A DNA stretch of 63,430 nt from Verrucomicrobiota bacterium (GCA_037139415.1 JBAXGN010000014.1:1-63430), one strand, 5' to 3'; positions 43,709 to 54,447 are shown, counted from the first letter of the stretch. Program-made: numbers and translations. Notes: generated by a model from the letters alone, not told the origin.

Positions 43709-46135
43709 TTAACTCTTTGGGATCAGCAGGTACCGCCCATCTTTGGCCGTCTCAAAACTTATCGCGCCTTTTCCGGATTTTACGGGAACGGGTTTGCCGG
43801 CAGACTCAACCATCACTTCGGCCCCGGTGCGTATCGCACACGATTTGCCAGCCAGAGAACGCAGCGTCGCTTTGGCCAGTTGTCCGTTCTTCCACGCCAT
43901 ATCCACTTCAAAGCCGCCACGCGCGCGCAGCCCTTTCACTTCCCCGGTGGGCCAGGCTTTGGGTAGCGCAGGCAGCAGGTGGATTTCGCCTGTATGGCTT
44001 TGCAACAGCATTTCTGCCACGCCTGCCGCCGCGCCGAAATTACCATCAATCTGAAATGGCGGATGACCATCAAACAGGTTCACGTACACACCGCCACCGG
44101 TGGAATAATTGTACCCCTCAAAATCAATCACGTTCAATAGGCTGCGTAACAGACGTTCTGCGTGGTCGCCATCCTGCAGCCGGGCCCAGAAGTTGATCTT
44201 CCACGCCTTGCTCCAGCCGGTGCCATCGTCACCCCGGGTTTCCAGCGACTTGCGGGCGGCCTCCATGAGCGCTGGCGTGCCAGGGGTAATCATGGTCCCC
44301 GGGTGCAACGCAAACAGATGAGAGACATGGCGATGATGCGGCTCAGGCTCCTTGTATTCTTGCGCCCATTCCATCAGGCGGCCATCGCTACCGATGCCGG
44401 GCAGCAACAGCTTGGCGCGGGCCTCGGCCACGCGGCGGGTGAAGTCATCCTCGATGCCCAGCACCTTCGCTGCGGCCAGCACATTGCCAAAATTTTCCCA
44501 GATGATTTCCTGTTCCATGGAAGGCCCCATGGAGAGCGATCCGCGCTGGCCGTCGGCCGTGAGGAATGCGTTTTCAGGCGAGTTGGCGGGGCCGCTCACC
44601 AGCTTGCCGGTCTTCGGATCAGGCACCAGCCAATCCAGCGAGAACTCGGAGGAACCTTTGAGCACCGGCCAGACGCGCCGCAGATAATCCAAATCGCAGG
44701 TGAATTGGTAGTGCTCCCAAAGATGCGTGGCCATCCAAGCGCCGCCGGCGGGAAACAGGCCCCAGCCGGGATGCTCGCCCGGCGCGGTAAAGCCCCAGGG
44801 ATTAAAGATGGTATGCACCGTCCAACCGCGTGCGTTGTAATGAACCTTGGCAGTTTTCGCGCCGGGACCACTCATAGCGCGGGTCAGTTCAATCAGCGGT
44901 TCATTGCATTCCAGCAGGTTGCCCACCCCGGCGGGCCAATAGTTCATCTGCACATTAATGTTGGCGTGATAATCGCAGTTCCATGGCGTCTGGATGCCGT
45001 CGGCCCAAACGCCCTGCAAGTTCGCCGCCAGATCGCCCGGTCGGGAACTGCTCATCAGCAGATACCGGCCATATTGAAAAAAAAGCGCTTCCAAACCCGG
45101 ATCAGCCGCCCCTTTGCCAAACGACGCCAACCGCTCATCCGTCGGCAGCTTGGCGTTATCCGTGCTCCCGAGATCGAGGCTCACCCGGCGGAAAAGTTTC
45201 TGGTGGTCATTAATGTGAGCGGCGCGTAAAACCGAGAAATCCAGCGCCGCCGCCGTTTTGAGTTGTCGTTCGGTGATGGCTTCCGGACTCTCGCTGCCTC
45301 GATAGTTTGGCGCATCAGCCTGGTAATCTGTCGCCGCCGTGAGCAGCAGGATGGCCTGGTCCGCGCCTTCCACGCGCCACTGGTTGCCATCCGCAATTAG
45401 TTTGCCGCCGGTCGTCAGAATTTTCAGCCGGGCGGCAAAGCGCATGCCGTTGGTGGCCTGCCCATCAAATAATTGCCCGGTCATCAGCAACTCATCGCTT
45501 CCAATGGTCCGGGTGGTACTCATTTCCGGACGAGTCAGTGCGGCGTTGAAATAAAGGAATCCCTGTTTGCTGGCACCCAGCAACACCATAATGGCCTGAT
45601 GCGGGTGGCTCGCAAAAATCTCCCGGGTAAAGGTGACATCACCCATCTGATACTCCACTTTGGCCAGCGCGGTATCCAAGTCCAGTTGCCGCCGGTATTC
45701 AGCGGGGGCCAGATTTGTGTTCCCGGAGAAGTTCAACTGCAAATCACCAAAGGTCTGGTAACAGCCAAACGGGAGTCTGGCACCCTTGGCCTGGCCCGAA
45801 CCTTTGCCGGCACAAATCAGCTTCTTCACTCCCAATTGATCGGCCTCCTTCTGTTTGCCATCCGCGAGCAGCTTGCGGATCTCCGGTAGCGCGGCGAGCG
45901 CCTCTGGGTTATTGGGTTCCTCGGGGCCGCCGGACCATAGGGAATCCTCATTGAACTGGATGCGCTCGGCCCATACGCCGCCATGCACCATGGCACCTAG
46001 GCGCCCATTGCCAATGGGCAATGCCTGCGTCCATTTTTTGGCTGGCTGACGGTACCAGAGCGCCATGTCCTCGCCACGCAAGGCACCGGGCAGCAGCACG
46101 GCACCCACCAGAACGGCAAAACCGAGATAGTTCAT
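43709..46135 (-). CDS. Secreted GH95 alpha-L-fucosidase
   Basis: An 808-residue exported enzyme (signal peptide about residues 1-20, cleavage near LRGED). [20 protein letters not shown], then [20 protein letters not shown] and DSLWSGGP are diagnostic of GH95, which removes alpha-1,2-linked and related fucose by inversion. The (alpha/alpha)6 barrel follows, with [34 protein letters not shown] and [20 protein letters not shown], then a beta-sandwich tail. Some GH95 enzymes act on L-galactose instead. The FucP-type symporter at 3.4-5.1 kb could take up the freed sugar. Confidence 0.96.
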   Translation of the reverse strand: MNYLGFAVLVGAVLLPGALRGEDMALWYRQPAKKWTQALPIGNGRLGAMVHGGVWAERIQFNEDSLWSGGPEEPNNPEALAALPEIRKLLADGKQKEADQLGVKKLICAGKGSGQAKGARLPFGCYQTFGDLQLNFSGNTNLAPAEYRRQLDLDTALAKVEYQMGDVTFTREIFASHPHQAIMVLLGASKQGFLYFNAALTRPEMSTTRTIGSDELLMTGQLFDGQATNGMRFAARLKILTTGGKLIADGNQWRVEGADQAILLLTAATDYQADAPNYRGSESPEAITERQLKTAAALDFSVLRAAHINDHQKLFRRVSLDLGSTDNAKLPTDERLASFGKGAADPGLEALFFQYGRYLLMSSSRPGDLAANLQGVWADGIQTPWNCDYHANINVQMNYWPAGVGNLLECNEPLIELTRAMSGPGAKTAKVHYNARGWTVHTIFNPWGFTAPGEHPGWGLFPAGGAWMATHLWEHYQFTCDLDYLRRVWPVLKGSSEFSLDWLVPDPKTGKLVSGPANSPENAFLTADGQRGSLSMGPSMEQEIIWENFGNVLAAAKVLGIEDDFTRRVAEARAKLLLPGIGSDGRLMEWAQEYKEPEPHHRHVSHLFALHPGTMITPGTPALMEAARKSLETRGDDGTGWSKAWKINFWARLQDGDHAERLLRSLLNVIDFEGYNYSTGGGVYVNLFDGHPPFQIDGNFGAAAGVAEMLLQSHTGEIHLLPALPKAWPTGEVKGLRARGGFEVDMAWKNGQLAKATLRSLAGKSCAIRTGAEVMVESAGKPVPVKSGKGAISFETAKDGRYLLIPKS

Positions 46136-46544
46136 GCCGTCACCATAGGGTAGTCGTTACCAGTTGGCAAGCCACCGGGCAGGCCATTCTAGCTCCTGAC
46201 TTCAAGCTCCTATCTTCAGGTCAATATTTTTCTGCCGGTTCATTTTTCTGCAAAAGTTTCCCATGCGCGTCCCTTCGCATGATTCGCGGGCTCAACTTTC
46301 TGGGTTCGAAATTCGGGTTTCGGACTTCTTTCGGTTTTCGATTTTCGGTCTTCGGATTTGTCATATTCCCTCCATTTTCCCCTTCCATCTCTCGCCCCTT
46401 TGTCTTACCTTTTTCGCAAGTTCCTGTTGTTCGTGCGTTTACTGATGAAATGGCACCTGCATAACCAGATCGTGTATGGCTTCTGTCACCGGAAGCGGAC
46501 GCTTCCCCCCACCTCATAACGCAATCACTAACACATCCATACCC
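46136..46544. other. Noncoding, pyrimidine- and microrepeat-rich spacer
   Basis: About 410 bases between the divergent fucosidase and an unknown gene. The part 46302-46360 is a run of TTCGG/TTTTCGG units. The rest is pyrimidine-rich on the plus strand (46365-46430). No gene is supported; promoters for both neighbours should lie here. Confidence 0.6.
46302..46360. repeat. TTCGGATTTCGG-type microrepeat run
   Basis: Irregular 7-12-base units such as TTCGAAATTCGGGTTTCGG and TTTTCGGTCTTCGG. Reverse-strand reading is close to the AATTCCG/CCGAAAT repeats at 18.4-18.6 kb and 37.1 kb. Confidence 0.65.
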
Positions 46545-47135
46545 ATGCCCACCCTCGTTCCTGAAAAAATCCTGAAGATCGTTGATGACATAGACACGCA
46601 AGGGAACGTGTCACTGATGCGGCTGACGGTGTTAAAAAAATGGTTTGAACACCCCGGTCGGTTACCCGCCTTTGGCCTTTGGATCGCGCGCCGGGCGGCG
46701 AGTCGCAAGGGGAAGACGGCGGGTGTGCATGGAGCCCTGCTCAATGAGGCGCGGAAACTGTTGGGCACCACGTCCACGCGGGAAAGCCTATTTCAGCAGA
46801 TTGCTCCAAAGGCGGCAGCGGATCTGCATACGCGGGCAAAGCTGGCCCAGCATGAATTCCAGAACCAACAATGGGGACGGGTGCGGATCATTCGATGCTG
46901 GCCGCTCATGCTGGTGGAGCAAGGGTTGGCCCTCCACGCCGGTCTCGCTCGCCATCCCAGCGATGGCTACAAGCTGGCCGCCGACTGGGCGCAGAACTAC
47001 GACTCCAGCTATGGCAATGGCCTGAATGGTCCCAGTCGCACCAAACTGCTTGAACTGATGCGTTTCATGTTCAACGTTGAAGCGCAGGAGGAAGAACAAT
47101 GCTCCTTTACCGCAGCGCGACAAATGAAAGCATGA
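46545..47135 (+). CDS. Unrecognised 196-residue helical cytoplasmic protein
   Basis: Starts MPTLVPEKILKIVDDIDTQG; no signal peptide or membrane segment. It looks mostly alpha-helical and basic, with WFEHPGRLPAFGLWIARRAA, SRKGKTAGVHGALLNEARKL, and a C-terminal part rich in W, Y and N (AADWAQNYDSSYGNGLNG). I recall similar hypothetical proteins in Verrucomicrobiota but no domain name, and a function should not be assumed. An upstream in-frame ATG at 46476 lies in noncoding-looking sequence, so the later start is preferred. The M6 protease gene follows after 31 bases, so they may be co-transcribed. Confidence 0.7.
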   Translation: MPTLVPEKILKIVDDIDTQGNVSLMRLTVLKKWFEHPGRLPAFGLWIARRAASRKGKTAGVHGALLNEARKLLGTTSTRESLFQQIAPKAAADLHTRAKLAQHEFQNQQWGRVRIIRCWPLMLVEQGLALHAGLARHPSDGYKLAADWAQNYDSSYGNGLNGPSRTKLLELMRFMFNVEAQEEEQCSFTAARQMKA

Positions 47136-47166
47136 ACAGTGCCGAACAGTAATTTCGTATCCGTTT

Positions 47167-50100
47167 ATGAAAACACCCGGCCGCAATCCCATGAAAAAAT
47201 TCCTATTCCTCCTCGTGATCGTAACCATCGGCGCCCTTTCGCTGCGGGCCGTGCCATTCGACCAGCAGATCAAGTTTATTCAACCGGATGGCACACCCAT
47301 CATCCTGCACGGTTGGGGTGATGAATTCCAAGCCGTGTTCGAGACGGCAGACGGCTACACGGTGGTCTTCGATCCGGCACAACGGGCTTACTGCTACGCC
47401 CAAACCGACGCCGGGGGCGATCTGGTTTCAACGGGCGTGCAAGTTCATCGCCAAAATGCGGCGACCCTGGGACTGGGTCAGCATGTGCGGATGAGCGACG
47501 CGGTGCTCAGACCAAAGGTGGAGCAGCGGCGGCAGGAGTGGGAGCGGGTGACGCAAACTACGCAGCGCTGGAACGCGCGCAAGGCGGCCATGCGGCAAGT
47601 GCTGGGGCAGCCGGCGGCTGGCGAAGGCGCGATGAGTCCGGCAGAGCTTCAGGCGGTGTCACACACCACGCTGGGAAATAAGATGGGGCTGATCGTGCTG
47701 ATTGATTTCGATGACGAACCGGCAACCATTCCACAGGCCGAGGTGATGAATTACGCGAACGGCGACAACTACACCGGCTTTGGAAACAACGGCTCCATCA
47801 AGCAGTATTTCTTAGACAACTCCAGCGGTGCGCTCACCTACAGCAACGTGGCCACGGTGTATATCCGCATTCCCAATTCGCTCCATCCCAAAAGCTATTA
47901 CAACGATCCAACCAAGAGTGCGGGCAGCATCGAAGCAGAACTTCTCCGTGACGCGATCAACATCCTGACCAACCTGCCGAATTACACGTCCGACATTCTG
48001 CCAACCTTTGCTTCGTTGACCCACGAAAGCGATGGGCGAATTGTGGCAACAAGCGTTTATTTTGCCGGTGCCAACAGCGGGGTTTGGACCAAAGGACTGT
48101 GGCCGATGTCCGGCATGTATGGCGGCCAGGAGCTTGGCAATGGCATGCATATCGGTACCTTTTGCGTCATTGATATCGGCGCCAGCCTGACCATTGGCAC
48201 CTTTTGCCACGAGAACAGCCACATGCTCCTCGGCTACCCGGACGAATATGCTTACGTTGGCAATTCATCCGGCGCGGGCAGTTGGGACCTGATGGGCTCC
48301 GGGAACTACAATGGCGGCAGCAAAAATCCCTCCCCGATCAGCGTTTACCTCAAACGGGCCTCGGGCTGGGGCACCACCATTGACCTCACGACCAACAGCT
48401 CGCTGTTGGCTTCTTCAATCTGGAGAGGCGCCGACTATGACAAATGCTACCGCTTCCAGAAGCCCGGCGTGTCCACGGAGTATTACCTGATTGAGAATCG
48501 CCAGAAGACCGGGCGCGGGGCCGATGGACCTGGTGCGGGGCTGCTGCTTTGGCATGTGGATGAACTGGGCTATCACGACTACGCGAACACCAATTACAAT
48601 ACCACCCACACCAATTACGAAAACGGCCTCGTCCAGGCGGACAACCTGTTTCAACTGGAAAACGGCAGCAATGGTGGCGATGCACAAGATCCCTTCTACC
48701 GCGGCAACCCGGCGCTGGCATACACCAACAACGCCTTCACGGATAGCACCGGCCCCAGCGCGCGGTTTTGGGACGGCAGCGCTTCCGGAATTGTGTTTGC
48801 CGATTTCAACTCGAACAACGCCACGATGACTTTTCGCGTGGGCAACGCCCGGCTGCCGTTGAGCGTGGCGTCCACGATTTTGGTGGACGGTAATGGCAAC
48901 GGTAACGTGGACCCGAATGAAACCAACCGGCTCTATGTCGTGCTCCGCAACGAAGACACCCGCACCGCCACCAACATCTCGGCGACCATTTCCTCGACCA
49001 CGGCCGGAGTGAACGTCGGCACGGCCACGGCCAGTTATCCGAATGCTGCGCCCGGCGCGCTGGTGACGAACACCACGCCGTTTATTTTCTCAACCACGCC
49101 GGGATTCGTCTGCGGCACCACGCCCCAGTTTACCAACGTGGCCAGTTGCACCGGTCTGAGCACGACCAATTCTTTTGCCCTGGCCTCAACGGCACCGTGC
49201 GTGGACGGCAGCTTCCTGCCGCCGGTGGTCACATTCACCAGTCCAACCAACAACCAAATTTTCCAGAATGGAACCGCCATCACCCTGACGGCCACCGCTA
49301 CCGACGCTGATGATGCCGTGGCGCGGGTCGAGTTCTACGATGGGACCAACTTGCTAGCGACCGCTACGTCCAGTCCTTACACTTATGTGTGGTCCGGCGC
49401 TTCCGGCGGGATGCACACCTTGAAGGCGCGGGCGGTGGATCAGTCCGGGCTATTTGCGGTAACGAACATCACTGTTGGCGTATCCGCCGGCGGCGCGCTC
49501 ACCTGGGTTGGCGCGGGTGCCAGCGATAATTGGAGCGATGCTTACAACTGGAATCTTTTCCGCGCTCCGACCAACGGCGAGCCAGTGACCTTCACCGGCG
49601 CGCTCCGCCTCACCCCGGCCAACGACGCGCTTGCTTCGCTGGGCGCAGTTACGTTGAGCAGTGGCAACTTTGTCGTCAGCGGCAACTGGCTCACGTTGTC
49701 CAACGGCATTTCCAGTTCCGGCGACAACACGTGGGCGGCGATCTCCAGGTTGGGCGCGGCCCAGAGTTTCGTCAGCAGCAGCAGCACGCTGAACGTCAGC
49801 GGCAACGTGACCAACGCCGGCTTCGGTTTGACCCTGGATGGCGCGGGCAGCGTCAGCGTCAGCGCGCCCATCTACGGTTCTGGCAACTTAACCAAGGCGG
49901 GCGCGGGCACCGCGACGCTGGGCGCCCTGACTGATACCAACGCGACCGGCACGACCACGGTCAACGCTGGGCGGCTCATCATCGCGGCGGGTGCGTCCGG
50001 ATCCGTGCGGGCAATCGGTTCCGGCCTGCTTACCGTCAACAGCGGCGCCACCGTGCAGTTCACCAAAAGCTACGGCTATGGCGGAACGGTCAGCAAACCC

Positions 50101-53100
50101 GTCACCATCAATGGCGGCACGCTCCAGTTCGACGCGTTTCAATACCTCGGTGCCTTGAACATGACTGGCGGCTCGGTCATCGGCTCCGGCTCCGTTTCTT
50201 CGCTGGCCTCGCACACCTTCAACGCCGCCACCACCACGGCGACTATTTCTGTTCCGTTCAAACTCTACTGGACCGGCGACACCACGTTCACCGTCGCCGA
50301 CGGCGCGGCGGATCCGGATCTTAACATCACCACGTCCATCACGGAGCAGACCAGCCCCGCCAATCTCGTCAAGGCCGGTGCGGGCCGCATGGCCATCGGT
50401 GGCGGCACTTATACTGGCACTACGGTCGTCAAAGCGGGCACGCTGGATTTGTGGGGCAGCTTGAGCGGCGGCGGCGGCGTGACCGTGAGCAACAGCGCCG
50501 CCCTCACCGTGAAGATTCTTGCCTCCGGAACCAGCGTCTCGGCCTCGGCACTTTCTTTGGGCAGTGGCAGCGGCAGCACCACGCTGAATTTGCTTAACTT
50601 CGCCGGCAGTCCCAACGCCCCGATTAACGTCATCACCCTGACGGCCAATGGCACCGCGACGATCAATGTTTCGGGTGGATTCACCGTCGGTCAATACCCG
50701 CTCATCAAGTATTCGGCGCTGGCGGGCACCGGATTCCCGGCTTTGCATCTCGGCACGCTGCCAATGGGCATCAGTGCCAGCCTGGTCAACAATTCTGCCA
50801 ACCTTTCCGTGGACCTGCGCATCACCGGCGTCACTCCGATGGTATGGTCGGGCACGACGAATGGAAATTGGGACATCAACACCACGACGAACTGGACTTC
50901 CGGCGGCACGCCGACCACCTATCAGGATTTCAACAGCGCGCAAATGGATGACACCGCCGGCGGCACAACGGCCATCAATCTATCCGCCACCGTCCTGCCC
51001 AGTTCGGTGCTGGTGTCCAACACCGCCAAAAGTTACAGCCTGTCCGGCAGCGGCGCGCTGGCCGGCGGCATGGGCCTGACGAAGCAGGGCAGCGGAACGC
51101 TCACGGTGGGCACGACTAACAGCTATTCTGGCGCTACCACCATCGGTGGCGGCACGGTGCAGATTGGAAACACCAGCGCGCTCGGCACCAGCACGCTGGT
51201 GGTGAGCGCCGGCACGCTCGACTTGAATGGAAACTCCATGACCGTCGGCACGCTCTCCGGCATCGGCGGCACGATCACGGATAACAGCCCGGGGGCCGGC
51301 ACCACCACGCTGGCGATCAATCAGAGCGCGAACGGAACGTTCAGCGGCGCGATTGCGGATGGCAGTTCGAAGCAACTTGCCGTCACCAAGAAAGGCTCCG
51401 GCACATTGACCTTGAGCGGCAACAACACCTTCTCCGGCGTGCTCAATGCGGACGAGGGCTTGAGCGCGGCCAACGACGGCGCGGTCAAGATCACCGCCAG
51501 CGCCGCCGTGCAGAATGTTTCCCAAATCACGCTCTACAACCCCGCCGGCGGTGCCTCCACGCTCCAACTCGACGGCTCCGGCGGCCCCATCGTGGTCAAC
51601 GCCCTCATCGCCCTGAGTTGTCGCGACGCCACCAACTCTGTTCCCCACCTCCAGAACCTCGCCGGCAACATCTCAACTTCGTCCGGTGATCCGAACAACC
51701 TCATTCAATGCGACAGTGGCACGCTAAACTTGGGCGGCATTCTGACCTGCCGGAATGGCTCCGCGACTTATACGATCCTCGGAAGCGGCGATGTCGTCGT
51801 GTCCGGCACGTTCCAAGGTTTGAGCGCCAACCCCGTGACTGTGCTGAAGACCAACAGCTCCGGCGCGCTGACTTTGAGCGGCCCCCAAACCCACAAAGGC
51901 GGGACCGTGGTTTGGGGCGGCCAATTGAACCTGAACAGCGCCACCGCGCTCGGCCACAGCAGCAGCGCCTTCACCAACGCGGGCGTCAGCACCATTGATA
52001 ACACCAGCGGCGGCTCCATCACGCTGGTCAACAACAACACCAATTACTGGAATGCGGACTTCACGTTCGTCGGCAGCAATCCTTTGAACCTCGGCAACGG
52101 CCCGGTCAATTTGGGAGCCAGCGTCCGGACGACGGTGAGCGCCAGCACCTTGACCGTGGGCGGCGCGCTCAGCGGCAGCGGTTTCGGTTTCACGAAAGCG
52201 GGCAACGGCACGCTCAGTTTGGGCGGCACCAACACCTACACCGGCCCCACCACGGTAACCGCCGGCGCGTTGAACGTGACGGGTAAACTCGCTGGCGGCG
52301 GCGCGGTCACGATCAATGACGGTGCCAGCCTGTTGGTGAACGCCAACGCGGGGCTGACGGCAGCGGGGCTGAACCTGGGCAGCAGCGGAGCCACGACTTT
52401 ATCGCTCACCAATTTCACCGCCAGCGCCAGTGCTCCCATCAATGCCACCAACCTCACGGCTAACGGCACGGTGACGGTGAATATCTCCGGCATCAGCGCG
52501 GGCGCGGGCCAATATCCGCTGATTAAATACACTTCACTCGGCGGCGCAGGATTCCCCGCCTTTGCGCTGGGCACATTGCCGCCCACCTGGCGGGCGGCCA
52601 ATCTCATCAACAACACCGCCAATCATTCCGTGGATTTGAACCTTACCGGGATCGCTCCGGCGATATTGGCGGTAACGCCCGCTTCCGCGACGGTTTACGC
52701 CGGGTCGAACGCAACCTTCACCGTTTCCGCCAGCGGTTCGTCGCTGGCTTACCAATGGCAGTATGGGGAAAACAACGTTCCCGGCGCGAACGGCACCAGC
52801 CTCACGCTGGCCGGCGCGCAGTTCACCAACGCCGGCCTTTATCGCGTCATCGTGACCAACAGCTACGGCTCCGTCACCAGCGCGATGTCCGCGCTCACAG
52901 TGATCCCATCGCAACCTTACCGGGCGCAACTGCTGGCGGATGCGCCGGTCGCGTGGTGGCGGTTGAACGAAACTTCCGGCACGACCGCTTACGATTCCGC
53001 CGCCAGTTACAACGGCGCGAACAGCGGCAGTCTGGTTCTTGGCGTCAGCGGCCCAAATGCGCCGATGTTCCCGGGAATTGAATCCGGCAACACCGCATAT

Positions 53101-54102
53101 CAATTCAGCGGTTCGGGCACGAGCATTTCCCTGCCCGCACTGAATCTCACCAGCAACATCACTCTCACCGCCTGGGTCAAACCCAACGCCGCGCAGGGTT
53201 ATTACCCGGGCGTCATCGCCTGGAGCAGCGGCGGCAATACCATCTCGTTGGGTTTTGGCAACGCCACCAATCAACTCACCTATGTTCGCAATGGTTCGGT
53301 TTACTCATCGACGTCGCAACAGGTACCCACCAACCAGTGGACGTTTATCGCGCTCGCCTTAAGCCCGACCAATGCGGTGCTTTACATGGCGACCAACTCC
53401 AATCTGGTGACATACAAACCCAGCACCACCAGCCCGGCCCTGACGTCGTTCACCAATACGGCGTATATCGGCAAAAGTCCCTATGGGAGTTACAACGGAA
53501 GCATTGACGAAGTCGCCGTCTTCAACCAGTTACTCACGCCGGCCCAAATCACCAACCTGGTTTCCGCCGCACTCCTGTCGCTGCCCGGCGTGACGCTCAC
53601 GGCCCCGGCGGATGGCAGTTCATTTCCTGTGTCCTCCAACATCGTGCTGACGGCATCCGTCACGACCAACGGCCATGCGATTTCAAAAGTGCAGTTTTTC
53701 AGCGGTGCCAGCCTGCTTGGCGAGTCCGCCGCCGCACCGTATCAATACACCTGGTCTGGCGCGACCGCTGGCGCTTACACGCTGCTCGCGCAGGTCGTTT
53801 ATGATGGCGGCAACGTTTTGGGTTCATCGCCGGCATACATCACAGTGACAAACGCACTTGTGTCCGTTTCCACCAACCCAACGAACATCCTCGCCACCAT
53901 CAGCGGCACCAATCTTATCTTAAGCTGGCCGGGTAGTCACACCGGTTGGCGCTTGCTAATGCAGACCAACAACCTGGCCAGCGGCGTCAGCAGGAACACG
54001 AACGACTGGGGCCCTGTCTCCGGCTCGACTGCCACCAATCAGATGTTCATCCCAATGGATCCCAGCAAGCTGGTGGAATTCTATCGCCTTGCTTATCCGT
54101 AA
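47167..54102 (+). CDS. Giant secreted M6-family metalloprotease with beta-strand repeats and LamG domain
   Basis: A 2311-residue exported protein (leader KKFLFLLVIVTIGALSL; ATG at 47191 is an alternative). Residues about 30-170 form a propeptide-like region; the M6 catalytic domain has FCHENSHMLLGYPDEY with H348, E349, H352 (HExxH). About 560-675 is CARDB-like and 685-775 Ig-like. About 780-1830 contains at least six autotransporter-associated beta-strand repeats (for example LTKQGSGTLTVGTTNSYSG). Then an Ig domain (1830-1920), a LamG domain (1920-2135), another Ig domain and a C-terminal tail GWRLLMQTNNL...EFYRLAYP common in this phylum. No autotransporter beta-barrel is present. It may digest glycoproteins or process surface proteins; substrate unknown. 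Confidence 0.82.
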   Translation: MKTPGRNPMKKFLFLLVIVTIGALSLRAVPFDQQIKFIQPDGTPIILHGWGDEFQAVFETADGYTVVFDPAQRAYCYAQTDAGGDLVSTGVQVHRQNAATLGLGQHVRMSDAVLRPKVEQRRQEWERVTQTTQRWNARKAAMRQVLGQPAAGEGAMSPAELQAVSHTTLGNKMGLIVLIDFDDEPATIPQAEVMNYANGDNYTGFGNNGSIKQYFLDNSSGALTYSNVATVYIRIPNSLHPKSYYNDPTKSAGSIEAELLRDAINILTNLPNYTSDILPTFASLTHESDGRIVATSVYFAGANSGVWTKGLWPMSGMYGGQELGNGMHIGTFCVIDIGASLTIGTFCHENSHMLLGYPDEYAYVGNSSGAGSWDLMGSGNYNGGSKNPSPISVYLKRASGWGTTIDLTTNSSLLASSIWRGADYDKCYRFQKPGVSTEYYLIENRQKTGRGADGPGAGLLLWHVDELGYHDYANTNYNTTHTNYENGLVQADNLFQLENGSNGGDAQDPFYRGNPALAYTNNAFTDSTGPSARFWDGSASGIVFADFNSNNATMTFRVGNARLPLSVASTILVDGNGNGNVDPNETNRLYVVLRNEDTRTATNISATISSTTAGVNVGTATASYPNAAPGALVTNTTPFIFSTTPGFVCGTTPQFTNVASCTGLSTTNSFALASTAPCVDGSFLPPVVTFTSPTNNQIFQNGTAITLTATATDADDAVARVEFYDGTNLLATATSSPYTYVWSGASGGMHTLKARAVDQSGLFAVTNITVGVSAGGALTWVGAGASDNWSDAYNWNLFRAPTNGEPVTFTGALRLTPANDALASLGAVTLSSGNFVVSGNWLTLSNGISSSGDNTWAAISRLGAAQSFVSSSSTLNVSGNVTNAGFGLTLDGAGSVSVSAPIYGSGNLTKAGAGTATLGALTDTNATGTTTVNAGRLIIAAGASGSVRAIGSGLLTVNSGATVQFTKSYGYGGTVSKPVTINGGTLQFDAFQYLGALNMTGGSVIGSGSVSSLASHTFNAATTTATISVPFKLYWTGDTTFTVADGAADPDLNITTSITEQTSPANLVKAGAGRMAIGGGTYTGTTVVKAGTLDLWGSLSGGGGVTVSNSAALTVKILASGTSVSASALSLGSGSGSTTLNLLNFAGSPNAPINVITLTANGTATINVSGGFTVGQYPLIKYSALAGTGFPALHLGTLPMGISASLVNNSANLSVDLRITGVTPMVWSGTTNGNWDINTTTNWTSGGTPTTYQDFNSAQMDDTAGGTTAINLSATVLPSSVLVSNTAKSYSLSGSGALAGGMGLTKQGSGTLTVGTTNSYSGATTIGGGTVQIGNTSALGTSTLVVSAGTLDLNGNSMTVGTLSGIGGTITDNSPGAGTTTLAINQSANGTFSGAIADGSSKQLAVTKKGSGTLTLSGNNTFSGVLNADEGLSAANDGAVKITASAAVQNVSQITLYNPAGGASTLQLDGSGGPIVVNALIALSCRDATNSVPHLQNLAGNISTSSGDPNNLIQCDSGTLNLGGILTCRNGSATYTILGSGDVVVSGTFQGLSANPVTVLKTNSSGALTLSGPQTHKGGTVVWGGQLNLNSATALGHSSSAFTNAGVSTIDNTSGGSITLVNNNTNYWNADFTFVGSNPLNLGNGPVNLGASVRTTVSASTLTVGGALSGSGFGFTKAGNGTLSLGGTNTYTGPTTVTAGALNVTGKLAGGGAVTINDGASLLVNANAGLTAAGLNLGSSGATTLSLTNFTASASAPINATNLTANGTVTVNISGISAGAGQYPLIKYTSLGGAGFPAFALGTLPPTWRAANLINNTANHSVDLNLTGIAPAILAVTPASATVYAGSNATFTVSASGSSLAYQWQYGENNVPGANGTSLTLAGAQFTNAGLYRVIVTNSYGSVTSAMSALTVIPSQPYRAQLLADAPVAWWRLNETSGTTAYDSAASYNGANSGSLVLGVSGPNAPMFPGIESGNTAYQFSGSGTSISLPALNLTSNITLTAWVKPNAAQGYYPGVIAWSSGGNTISLGFGNATNQLTYVRNGSVYSSTSQQVPTNQWTFIALALSPTNAVLYMATNSNLVTYKPSTTSPALTSFTNTAYIGKSPYGSYNGSIDEVAVFNQLLTPAQITNLVSAALLSLPGVTLTAPADGSSFPVSSNIVLTASVTTNGHAISKVQFFSGASLLGESAAAPYQYTWSGATAGAYTLLAQVVYDGGNVLGSSPAYITVTNALVSVSTNPTNILATISGTNLILSWPGSHTGWRLLMQTNNLASGVSRNTNDWGPVSGSTATNQMFIPMDPSKLVEFYRLAYP

Positions 54103-54447
54103 GGAAAACTGTCTTATACCATTTCCAGTTTGTAACTGCATCATTCAAACCGTTCAGGCGTATGCCTTGTCATCGTAGCGCAGGTTTCCAAACCTGCTGT
54201 GTCGCCGACTTCCCAGTCGGCATACCTTTAATTACACAACCACTCGCTGATTGGTAATAGTGCAATTGCATGATGAAAATGGTCTTAGCCGAAACGACCG
54301 TACAAGCGACGGGCACTACGGCGGTTGCTGGGGTGGTCCCGCCGATGCTCCGGGTTCCATAAGGAGCGTGCGCGGCAGCGTTCCTGGACAAATCATGTCC
54401 AGCGCAAATACGGCCAATGTGCTGGTTTCCGCCGCTGCCTTGGAACA
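54103..54447. other. Convergent intergenic region holding a hairpin repeat
   Basis: About 345 bases between the convergent M6 protease and GH49-like genes. The only structure is the hairpin repeat at 54160-54225. The rest has short open frames without support, and no T-tract terminator. Confidence 0.6.
54160..54225. repeat. Inverted second copy of the hairpin repeat (half unit)
   Basis: Hairpins GCAGGTTTCCAAACCTGC (54180-54197) and GCCGACTTCCCAGTCGGC (54204-54221), joined by TGTGTC, match the right half of the 18719-18846 element in reverse orientation, with only a few differences over about 50 bases. Outer ends GTATGCC and GGCATAC add a further inverted pair. Confidence 0.88.

Noticed and set aside
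46221-46601. Minus-strand 126-codon frame between the fucosidase and the unknown gene
   Set aside because: It is mostly translated microrepeat (NPKTENRKPKEVRNPN) and has no coding character.
49888-50943. Minus-strand frame opposite the M6 protease repeats
   Set aside because: Composition (R, G, A, D rich) follows from the repeats on the plus strand; no motif.
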